Source of the DNA: Subtercola boreus
GTDB lineage: Bacteria; Actinomycetota; Actinomycetes; Actinomycetales; Microbacteriaceae
Length of the DNA stretch: 64,000 nt
Direction of reading: 5' to 3'
NCBI RefSeq assembly: GCF_006716115.1
Contig: NZ_VFOO01000001.1
Coordinates: forward strand, 1,612,001-1,676,000
Position 1 is the first letter of the stretch. Every line of letters begins with the position of its first letter. Shown one piece after another: positions 17,909 to 24,807 of this stretch. A program made the position numbers and the translations under genes. Under the pieces are notes generated by a model, which did no database searches, was not told the DNA's origin, and saw only the letters and a list, made by a program, of their open reading frames with translations.

Positions 17909-18484
17909 TCAGAGAACGGGCACCGGCGGAGTGACAGGATGCCCCGGTAGCCCGATCCGATACATCCGCTCGAGCGCCGCAACAGTTCGAGCACTGAACG
18001 CGTCTCCCGGATAGAACCGTTCAAAGAGTTCTTCCGCAGCCTCGACTGTCTCGATTCCATTCAGCCTGAGGAGTTTGGCGACGTCGGAGGCATCCCGGCC
18101 CGCGCGCCCTCCCAGTGCGTTCAGCTTCATGGCGAGAAGCGCATCGACAGGAGCCACCCAGACAGAGATGTGGCCGTCTTGGTGGATGAGACGCCATTCC
18201 ACGTCCTGACCCCACGAGGGGATGAACTGGCGTGCCTTGTCGTTCAGCCAATCGGCATTCCAATGGCGTTTCTCAGCAATCGCCAATGACACCGCCTCGA
18301 TCTCAGCGTGCGGCTCGATGAATGCATCGATGTCGACCGTGGACGGGCGGTCGAAGTACAGGAGCCGGAGAGCGGCACCCCCGATGATCTTGATCTCTGC
18401 GCCCCGGATGCCCGCCGCCCGGGAACGCGCAATGAGTTCGTGAAGACCATCGATGATGTCCTCCCGCTCCAACATGCCCGGCAT
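17909..18484 (-). CDS. nucleotidyltransferase, AbiEii/DUF6036-like (putative toxin)
   Basis: A 191-residue protein with the nucleotidyltransferase signature GGAALRLLYFDRPSTVDIDAF (Gly35-Gly36, Asp51, Asp53 as likely metal ligands). Towards the C-terminus it has RDASDVAKLLRLNGI, the helical element typical of AbiEii and DUF6036 proteins. AbiEii-type toxins transfer nucleotides to RNA and are neutralised by a partner regulator. The start ATG at 18484 overlaps the stop of the upstream XRE gene by one base (TGATG), so the two are co-translated. Toxin activity is inferred from family and context; a housekeeping nucleotidyltransferase remains possible. Confidence 0.78.
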   Translation of the reverse strand: MPGMLEREDIIDGLHELIARSRAAGIRGAEIKIIGGAALRLLYFDRPSTVDIDAFIEPHAEIEAVSLAIAEKRHWNADWLNDKARQFIPSWGQDVEWRLIHQDGHISVWVAPVDALLAMKLNALGGRAGRDASDVAKLLRLNGIETVEAAEELFERFYPGDAFSARTVAALERMYRIGLPGHPVTPPVPVL

Positions 18485-19059
18485 CAGACGCTCGCCAGCG
18501 TACTGCGCTCGACAAGAACATTGCGCGTCAGGAACTGGCTCGGCACGAACGCGACATCAGGTTCCAGGTCGTAGACGCTCACTCCCAAAGATTGAGGTTG
18601 ATGGAGCGCGCGAGAACGATCGCTGAGCCAAGCCGGCTTCGGAAGACCTTGGTCATCGAGCCAATAGGACGCCACGGACGCGAGCGCTGCATCCCAGAGC
18701 GGCGATCCGGTGTCCGCCGGTTCGGCTGCTGTCAGGATGATGCGCTCCACACCGTCTGCCGCTGCAAGACCGTCCGAGTAGTCAAGGAAGCGGCGGAAAG
18801 CCTTCTCTTCGTTGGCCTCTTCTACGGCGAATGCGATGAGCGATGCAATCTCGACAGCATCGGAGCTGCTGGTGGGGTACGAAAAGATCTTGTGCCCCAC
18901 TCCTCCGAGGAGCCTCTCGAAAGTCTCAACAGTGGGATTGCGCCGACCCTGTTCGACAAGGGAAACGTCGGGTTGGCTGGTGCCTGCCCGCGCAGCAAGT
19001 TCGCTCTGGCCTAGACCGCTACTACGACGTGCGGCCCTCAGCAGGGTGGAAGCTCCCAT
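18484..19059 (-). CDS. XRE-family HTH regulator, putative antitoxin
   Basis: A 191-residue protein. The first 65 residues are an XRE helix-turn-helix (LLRAARRSSGLGQSELAARA, then GTSQPDVSLVEQG and NPTVETFERLLGGVG). The remaining 125 residues show no family I recognise and may contact the nucleotidyltransferase. The ATG at 19059 is supported by the HTH beginning a few residues later; the in-frame sequence upstream runs through the operator and the divergent gene and is not coding. Order HTH then enzyme, with a 1-base overlap, matches toxin-antitoxin operons. Autorepression through the adjacent inverted repeat at 19080-19097 is likely. Confidence 0.85.
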   Translation of the reverse strand: MGASTLLRAARRSSGLGQSELAARAGTSQPDVSLVEQGRRNPTVETFERLLGGVGHKIFSYPTSSSDAVEIASLIAFAVEEANEEKAFRRFLDYSDGLAAADGVERIILTAAEPADTGSPLWDAALASVASYWLDDQGLPKPAWLSDRSRALHQPQSLGVSVYDLEPDVAFVPSQFLTRNVLVERSTLASV

Positions 19060-19079
19060 GATCGTCCTCTTCTCGTGCT

Positions 19080-19097
19080 TATATCGTAATCGATATA
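19080..19097. promoter_or_regulatory. inverted-repeat operator of the XRE/nucleotidyltransferase operon
   Basis: A perfect inverted repeat, TATATCG-TAAT-CGATATA, lies 21 bases upstream of the XRE start codon and overlaps an AT-rich promoter-like stretch. The AT content contrasts sharply with the GC-rich surroundings. XRE regulators of such operons commonly bind palindromes of this size to repress themselves. Confidence 0.75.
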
Positions 19098-19159
19098 AAT
19101 AGCATCGCAATGTGAAATGAGCATACATCATTTGACGGCGGTCTCGTGAGCGGCCCGGG

Positions 19160-19687
19160 ATGAAGAGCAGAATGGGAGCTGTGCAGACACCCATCGATCC
19201 AGAGCTCGACCTGACCATCGCCCGCGTGATCAAGGCCCCGCGGAGCGCCGTCTGGGAGGCCTGGGTGGATCCGCGGAGCTTCGAGCAGTGGTGGATCCCG
19301 ACGCCGGCGCGGTGCCGGGTGGTGGAGTGGGAGCCGCGGCCGGGCGGCTCGTTCGTGACGGAGATGAGCGCGGGCGGCGGCGGCGGCGGCGACGACGTCG
19401 ACGCGGACGGCGGCGGCTTCGTCCCCCACCTCGCCGCATGCTTCCTGGCGGTCGACGAAGGTGAGCAGATCGTGTTCACGACGTGCCTGGTCGGGGGTTT
19501 CCGGCCGGCCGCGCAACCGTTCATCACCGCCGAATTCACGTTCGTCGATCATCCGGAGGGCACCCTCTACACCGCGAGAGCCATGCACCCCACCGCGGAG
19601 GTGCGCGCGATGCACGAGGAATTCGGCTTCTACGACGGCTGGGGAGCAGTCACGCAGCAGCTCAGTGACTTTGTGGAGACGCGCTGA
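19160..19687 (+). CDS. SRPBCC / AHSA1-domain protein
   Basis: A 175-residue protein with the START-like AHSA1 pattern: LDLTIARVIKAPRSAVWEAW, RSFEQWWIPTP, then EWEPRPGGSFVTEM, FITAEFTFVD and a closing GWGAVTQQLSDFV helix. These proteins form a hydrophobic cavity and bind small lipophilic ligands or act as activator-like subunits; a specific role cannot be read here. A Gly-rich insert (GGGGGGDDVDADGGG) interrupts the central strands and is encoded by a GGC run. An ATG at 19172 is an alternative start. Transcribed divergently from the XRE operon, so the 19080-19097 operator could influence it too. Confidence 0.85.
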   Translation: MKSRMGAVQTPIDPELDLTIARVIKAPRSAVWEAWVDPRSFEQWWIPTPARCRVVEWEPRPGGSFVTEMSAGGGGGGDDVDADGGGFVPHLAACFLAVDEGEQIVFTTCLVGGFRPAAQPFITAEFTFVDHPEGTLYTARAMHPTAEVRAMHEEFGFYDGWGAVTQQLSDFVETR

Positions 19688-19727
19688 TCCATGACCGGCA
19701 CGAAACGACATCGGGCGTGAGGGCGGA

Positions 19728-20987
19728 TCAACCCTCGCAGGCGATCCCGTCGCCGTCGCGGTCGAGTTTCGAACTGTAACCCGGCTCACCGCGGTGCAGC
19801 GGCGCAGCCCCGGCCGCCCGCACAGCGTCGCAGTTGCGGTAGCTGACGTCGGCCGGGGGCGCGGGCTGCGGCGCGACAGGTTCCGGGGCCACCGGCTCGG
19901 GCTCGGGTGCCGCCGGCACGGACACCGCAGGCGCCGGCGCGGCGGGCGCTGGCGCGGGCACCGCCGACGCGGCAGCGAGGGGCGTGAAGCCCGACGACAC
20001 CGCCGGCTCATCGGGACACGCTCCGAGGATGCCCGCAAGCGCGTCGTGCTCCGCCGGCGTCACCCACAGCCCGTAGGTCGCCTTGACCGAGATCTGCCGC
20101 GCCGCATATTCGCAGCGGAACCCTTTCGCCGGCGGCAACCAGGTCGCCGCGTCACCGTCGCTCTTCTGCTGGTTCGTCGCGCCGTCTGTCGCCCAGAGGT
20201 TGAGCGGATCGTTCGCCAGTGTGACGCGCTGCGCCTGGGTCAGCTGCTGGGCGCCCGTCTGCCAGGCGTCCGAGAGCGCCACCACGTGGTCGATCTGCAC
20301 GAGCGTCGACGTCGTGTTGCCACGCAGAAAGTCGATGGTGGTACCGGTGTAACGGTCGGCAAGCACACCAGTGAGCACCTTGCACGGCCCCGACAGCGAA
20401 ACACCTGTCAGGTCGCGCGCCAGAATGTCGTTTCGCGTGTCGCACCCGTTCCGGTCGACGTCGAGCCAGGCCTCACCGAACTGGGCGGTGCGCTGGTAGC
20501 CCGTCTTCGGGGCGCGACCCTTCACAGCCAGCGTCCCCAGCACGGCGATCGCCGTCCCGGTGGTCACACTCGTGTTTTGGGCCACGACGCTCGACCCCTC
20601 CGGTGGGGCCGTGACCGTCTGCGGATCGAGGTCGTCATCCGCAGCCGTTGTCGCCGCCGGTGTGGCAGGTGCAGTCGGCGAGTTGCTCGTGCTGGGCGTC
20701 GCGGCGGACTGACTCGTCCCGACCTCTGCAGCCGCCGGCGTCGGATGCACGGGGGTGGCGACTCCCGCCCCGACACCGAACAGCACGAGCGAGGCCGCGA
20801 CCACTCCCGCCGCGATCGGTCGCGATGCGGGGAGCCGCGCCCAACTGCGCCGCTTCGTCAGCACGACGTAGAGCCCGGTCAGGAACGCGACGAGGCCCAG
20901 CATGATGAGGAATCCGCCGAGACCACCCGCCAGCGCGAAGAGCAGCAACAGCAGCGTGACGACCCCTCCGACGATCCAGGTCAGCAT
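19728..20987 (-). CDS. membrane-anchored DUF1524 HNH nuclease with excalibur calcium-binding domain
   Basis: A 419-residue protein. Two N-terminal TM segments (about residues 3-46) and a third hydrophobic stretch (about 59-78) are followed by a Thr/Ala/Pro linker. The nuclease domain contains IDHVVALSDAWQTGA, then LANDPLNLWATDGATNQQK and CEYAARQISVKATYGLWV, as in DUF1524/GmrSD-C-type HNH domains (H in DHV, downstream N/K). A Pro/Ala linker leads to a C-terminal excalibur domain, YRNCDAVRAAGAAPL and DRDGDGIACEG, with a Ca-binding DxDxDG loop. The nuclease is predicted to be outside the cell. A role in nutrient DNA use or competition is inference. Confidence 0.87.
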   Translation of the reverse strand: MLTWIVGGVVTLLLLLFALAGGLGGFLIMLGLVAFLTGLYVVLTKRRSWARLPASRPIAAGVVAASLVLFGVGAGVATPVHPTPAAAEVGTSQSAATPSTSNSPTAPATPAATTAADDDLDPQTVTAPPEGSSVVAQNTSVTTGTAIAVLGTLAVKGRAPKTGYQRTAQFGEAWLDVDRNGCDTRNDILARDLTGVSLSGPCKVLTGVLADRYTGTTIDFLRGNTTSTLVQIDHVVALSDAWQTGAQQLTQAQRVTLANDPLNLWATDGATNQQKSDGDAATWLPPAKGFRCEYAARQISVKATYGLWVTPAEHDALAGILGACPDEPAVSSGFTPLAAASAVPAPAPAAPAPAVSVPAAPEPEPVAPEPVAPQPAPPADVSYRNCDAVRAAGAAPLHRGEPGYSSKLDRDGDGIACEG

Positions 20988-21210
20988 CGAGAGGTTCCGG
21001 AAACCTCACGTTCGCGCTCGCACACGAATACACAGCCCGAAGGCACACTCGTCGAGCAGCTCATCGTTCCCCCAGAGTCGATGATCAGACTCTATCGGCC
21101 CGGAGAGGAAGCCGGCTCCTCCTCCCGTCCACAGTCATCCGTTTCGGGAGTTGTCCACAGACTGAGTCTCGGACCGGTCCGTGTCCCTCCCAGACGTCTA
21201 CATTCGCAGA

Positions 21211-21762
21211 ATGATCATCGAAGCGGGCTACGACATCCACCAACTCTTCTCCGGGGTCTTCCGCGAGGGAACAGAGACACGAAAGGGGCTGTGGATCATG
21301 GCGATGGATGAAGACCTGCGCCTGTGTTTTCTGAGACCCGTGACCGACAGAATGTCGGGCCGGCTCGTCGACCATGTCGAGAAGATCTCCGAGGCTCTCC
21401 ACGACGATGTGCAGGAGGTCGCGTACTTCGCGCTGGCCTCTGCGACGGCAACGGTCCAGCCCGAAGAGGGAAGGCTGTCCGAGATAGGCAGGGATCTGAT
21501 GGCTTGCCCCCAGCTCGAGGACTACGAATTGCTCGGCCACGTGATCTACGACCCGGAGGGCTACATCTCCAGCATTCCCCTCTACAGCTTCCAGGACTAT
21601 CTCGGGTACGGCCACCTACCCCGCGCTCTCGCCGTTGAAGGCCCCCATGATTTCGTTTGGGCCTGCACATGCCTGGCCTGCACCCAGTACCGCAGACGCA
21701 CCGTGGAGTTGCGACGACGGCACGCCGACCGCAATCCGTCGGAGAGAGGCCGTCAGCTGTGA
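21211..21762 (+). CDS. hypothetical protein, possibly degenerate JAB/RadC-like
   Basis: A 183-residue soluble protein beginning MIIEAGYDIHQLFSGVFREG; a GTG at 21181 would add ten residues. It ends with a basic Arg-rich tail after CTCLACTQYRRR. The middle has GLWIMAMDEDLRLC, then a helix, then YELLGHVIYDPEGYISS. This order resembles JAB/RadC-type folds (strand, helix, LLDHIIIG-like strand), but the HxH metal motif is absent. The 3' end overlaps the convergent TPR gene by ten bases. Composition looks coding. The resemblance is weak, and no function is proposed. Confidence 0.6.
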   Translation: MIIEAGYDIHQLFSGVFREGTETRKGLWIMAMDEDLRLCFLRPVTDRMSGRLVDHVEKISEALHDDVQEVAYFALASATATVQPEEGRLSEIGRDLMACPQLEDYELLGHVIYDPEGYISSIPLYSFQDYLGYGHLPRALAVEGPHDFVWACTCLACTQYRRRTVELRRRHADRNPSERGRQL

Positions 21763-22292
21763 ACGTCGCCGGAGTGGCGCTCCTCGTCGAGGCCGGCGAG
21801 GTAGGCAGCGTTGCCGCGGAGTGCAGCTTCGTAGCGCTCGACGTCGGGTGTCGCGATCCGGTCCGCGGCGAGCCGCAGGAGTTCGGCGACGGCCGCGTCG
21901 CTCCGGGAGGCGGCGTGCAACGACAGAGCGTGGAAGAGCCGCACGGAGTCCGAGTCGGGAAACTCTCGTCGCGCGCGCTCGAGCGTGTCGACGGATTCAT
22001 CGAAGAGGCCGAGGTTCCGCAGGGTGCTGCCGTACTGCAGCAGGCAACGCCGCAGCACATCGCCCGCCAACCCGGCGGCGAGCGCCTCCTCGTAGTAGCC
22101 GCGCGCGATCTGCTCCTCGCCGGCCGTGTCGTGCGCGCCGCCCACTTCGTAGAGCCGGCGCGCGTCACCCGGATGCTGCTGCAGCAGCCCACGGAAGTAC
22201 GCGATCGTCGGGGCCATGTTCTCCCGGTCGCGTTCCGCGTACCCACGCGCGATAGCCCGCTCGAGCTCGAGCTCGTCTTCGTCGCGCATCAT
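21753..22292 (-). CDS. tetratricopeptide-repeat protein
   Basis: A 179-residue all-helical protein with three or more TPR-like units: APTIAYFRGLLQQHPGDARR, EQIARGYYEEALAAGL, LRNLGLFDESVDTLERARRE. TPR proteins act as scaffolds. The ATG at 22292 is followed by a second in-frame ATG; either is possible. It lies six bases downstream of the UvrA-paralogue stop and in the same direction, suggesting read-through transcription. No partner is evident. Confidence 0.8.
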   Translation of the reverse strand: MMRDEDELELERAIARGYAERDRENMAPTIAYFRGLLQQHPGDARRLYEVGGAHDTAGEEQIARGYYEEALAAGLAGDVLRRCLLQYGSTLRNLGLFDESVDTLERARREFPDSDSVRLFHALSLHAASRSDAAVAELLRLAADRIATPDVERYEAALRGNAAYLAGLDEERHSGDVHS

Positions 22293-22298
22293 GTCGAC

Positions 22299-24803
22299 TC
22301 AACCACCCAGACCGGCGCCGGCAGGCAGACCTGCCCCAGCGGGTGGGTCGGCCACATAGTCGGCGAGGTGGATGCCCGTCAGCGTCGATTTCGCCACGAC
22401 CAGTTCGGCGGGCGTGCCTTCGAACACGACGAGCCCGCCGTCGTGCCCCGCGCCCGGGCCGATGTCGATGATCCAGTCGGCATGAGCCATGACGGCCTGG
22501 TGGTGCTCGATCACGATCACCGACTTGCCCGATTCGACGAGACGGTCGAGCAGCCCCAGCAGCTGCTCGACGTCGGCGAGGTGCAAGCCAGAGGTCGGCT
22601 CGTCGAGCACGTAGATCCCGCCCTTCTCCGCCATGTGGATGGCCAGCTTCAGCCGCTGCCGTTCCCCGCCCGAGAGCGTGGTGAGGGGTTGCCCGAGGCT
22701 CAGGTAGCCGAGCCCCACCTCGTTCATCCGCCGGAGGATCGCATGTGCCGCCTTCGCCGCGGTACCCGCCCCGGCCCTCCCCGCGTCGGCCGCGCCCGCG
22801 CCGCCCTGCGCACCGGCACTATCCCTATCTCCATCACCGGCGCCCGCGCCTCCCGGCGCACCGGCACCAGCACCGGCACCGGCACCTGCACCAGCACCTG
22901 CACCAGCGCCCGCTCCCCCGAAGAACGCCTCCGCCTCAGCCACCGACATCGCCAGCACCTCCGCGATGTTCGCTCCGCCCAGCCGGTACTCCAGCACCTG
23001 CGCCTGGAACCGGGCTCCCCCGCACTCCTCGCAGACCGTGGCTACGCCGGCCATCATCGCGAGGTCCGTGTAGATGACTCCCGCGCCGTTGCAGTTCGGG
23101 CAGGCCCCGGTCGAGTTCGCGCTGAACAGTGCCGGCTTCACCCCGTTCACCTTCGCGAACGCCGTGCGGATCGGGTCGAGCAGCCCCGTGTATGTGGCCG
23201 GATTGCTGCGCCGCGATCCACGAATCGGTGCCTGGTCGACCGACACCACATACGCCCCGCGCGGGATCGACCCGTGGATGAGCGAGCTCTTGCCCGAACC
23301 CGCCACACCCGTCACGACCGTCAGAACGCCGAGCGGCACATCCACGTCGACATCCCTGAGATTGTGCCGCGTCGCCCCGCGGATCTCGAGGGCCGCGCGC
23401 GAGGTGCGCACGGACGGTTTCAGCCGGGTGCGGTCGCCGAGGTGCCGCCCGGTCAGAGTGTCCGATGCCTCGAGCTCCTCGACCGTGCCCGTGAAGCAGA
23501 TCTCGCCGCCGTTCGTGCCGGCCCGCGGCCCCAGGTCGACCACGTGGTCGGCGATCCTGATCGTCTCGGGCTTGTGTTCGACGACCAGCACCGTGTTTCC
23601 CTTGTCGCGGAGGCGCAGCAGCAGCCCGTTCATCCGCTGGATGTCGTGCGGGTGGAGCCCCACCGTCGGCTCGTCGAACACGTACGTGACATCGGTGAGG
23701 CTCGACCCCAGGTGCCGCACCATCTTGACCCGCTGCGCCTCACCGCCCGACAGGGATCCGGAGGTGCGGTCGAGGCTCAGGTAGCCGAGCCCGATCTCGA
23801 CGAACGAGTCGAGGGTCTGGCTGAGCGTCTCGATCACGGGGGCGACGGATGCTCCCCCGATGCCGCGGACGAACTCCGCCAGGTCGCTGATCTGCATGGC
23901 CGTGCAGTCCGCGATGCTCCGGCCGTCGATCTTCGACGCGAGCACCTCCTGTTTCAGGCGGGTGCCCCGGCATTCGGGGCAGGTCGTGAACGTCACTGCC
24001 CTGTCGATGAACGCCCGGATGTGCGGCTGCACCGAGTCCCTGTCTTTCGACAGCATCGACCGCTGCACCTTCGGCACGAGACCCTCGTAGGTCATGTTGT
24101 TGTTGCCGATCCGCACCTTCTCGGCCGGTCGGTACAGAAAGTCGTCGAGCTCCTTCGCTGTGAAGTCGATGATCTTCTTCGCCCCGTCGACGAACCCCGA
24201 CTCGGAGAAGATGCGCACGTACCACCCGTCGGGCGTGTACCCCGGAACCTTGATCGCACCCTCAGCCAGCGAGAGCGCCCGATCCACCAGCTCGTCGATG
24301 TCGATGTCGTTCACCTCGCCGAGCCCCTCGCAACGCGGGCACATGCCCTCCGCGCTGTTGAACCCGTAGTGGAACGACGGCCCCAGGTGCGGCTCAGCGA
24401 CCTTGCTGTACAGGATGCGCAGCATCGCGTTCGCGTCGGTCGCCGTTCCGACGGTCGAGCGCGAGTTCGCCCCCATGCGTTCCTGGTCGACGATGATCGC
24501 CGCCGAGAGCCCCGTCAGCCCGTCGACGTCGGGCCGCCCGAGGCTCGACATGAACGACTGCACGAACGCAGGATACGTCTCGTTGATGAGGCGCTGCGAC
24601 TCGGCGGCGATCGTGCCGAACACCAACGAACTCTTACCCGATCCGGAGACCCCGGTGAACACCGTCAGCCTGCGCTTCGGGATCTCGACGGACACGTCTT
24701 TGAGGTTGTTCTCGCGCGCGCCGAACACGCGGATCAGGTCGTGGCTGTCAGCCGCGTGTCGCATCTCGGTCATGGCACCGATCGTAGCGAAGGCTTCCGA
24801 CAT
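22299..24803 (-). CDS. UvrA-like excinuclease ATPase paralogue (class III)
   Basis: An 834-residue double ABC ATPase. The first half has Walker A FTGVSGSGKSSLVFGT, zinc ligands (CPRCEGLG, CPECRGTRL) and the ABC signature SGSLSGGEAQRVK. The second half has VTGVAGSGKSSLIHG, CPNCNGAG/CEECGGARF, and TTLSGGERQRLKLA with DEPTSGLH. It lacks the UvrB-binding length of canonical UvrA and fits the short UvrA paralogues implicated in drug resistance or DNA-damage tolerance. A Gly/Ala-rich linker of about 50 residues lies before the second signature. An ATG at 24773 is an alternative start. It begins five bases after the amidase stop. Confidence 0.92.
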   Translation of the reverse strand: MSEAFATIGAMTEMRHAADSHDLIRVFGARENNLKDVSVEIPKRRLTVFTGVSGSGKSSLVFGTIAAESQRLINETYPAFVQSFMSSLGRPDVDGLTGLSAAIIVDQERMGANSRSTVGTATDANAMLRILYSKVAEPHLGPSFHYGFNSAEGMCPRCEGLGEVNDIDIDELVDRALSLAEGAIKVPGYTPDGWYVRIFSESGFVDGAKKIIDFTAKELDDFLYRPAEKVRIGNNNMTYEGLVPKVQRSMLSKDRDSVQPHIRAFIDRAVTFTTCPECRGTRLKQEVLASKIDGRSIADCTAMQISDLAEFVRGIGGASVAPVIETLSQTLDSFVEIGLGYLSLDRTSGSLSGGEAQRVKMVRHLGSSLTDVTYVFDEPTVGLHPHDIQRMNGLLLRLRDKGNTVLVVEHKPETIRIADHVVDLGPRAGTNGGEICFTGTVEELEASDTLTGRHLGDRTRLKPSVRTSRAALEIRGATRHNLRDVDVDVPLGVLTVVTGVAGSGKSSLIHGSIPRGAYVVSVDQAPIRGSRRSNPATYTGLLDPIRTAFAKVNGVKPALFSANSTGACPNCNGAGVIYTDLAMMAGVATVCEECGGARFQAQVLEYRLGGANIAEVLAMSVAEAEAFFGGAGAGAGAGAGAGAGAGAGAPGGAGAGDGDRDSAGAQGGAGAADAGRAGAGTAAKAAHAILRRMNEVGLGYLSLGQPLTTLSGGERQRLKLAIHMAEKGGIYVLDEPTSGLHLADVEQLLGLLDRLVESGKSVIVIEHHQAVMAHADWIIDIGPGAGHDGGLVVFEGTPAELVVAKSTLTGIHLADYVADPPAGAGLPAGAGLGG
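22856..22914. repeat. hexanucleotide repeat inside the UvrA paralogue
   Basis: About ten near-identical six-base units (GGCACC, AGCACC, TGCACC on the plus strand) encode a run of alternating Gly and Ala in the UvrA-like protein. Tandem hexamers stay in frame when copies are gained or lost, so this linker may vary in length between strains. Confidence 0.8.
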
Positions 24804-24807
24804 TCGC

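Noticed and set aside
21152-21160. TTGTCCACA, a consensus DnaA box
   Set aside because: Only one perfect box plus one weak copy (near 21127); too few for an origin and possible by chance.
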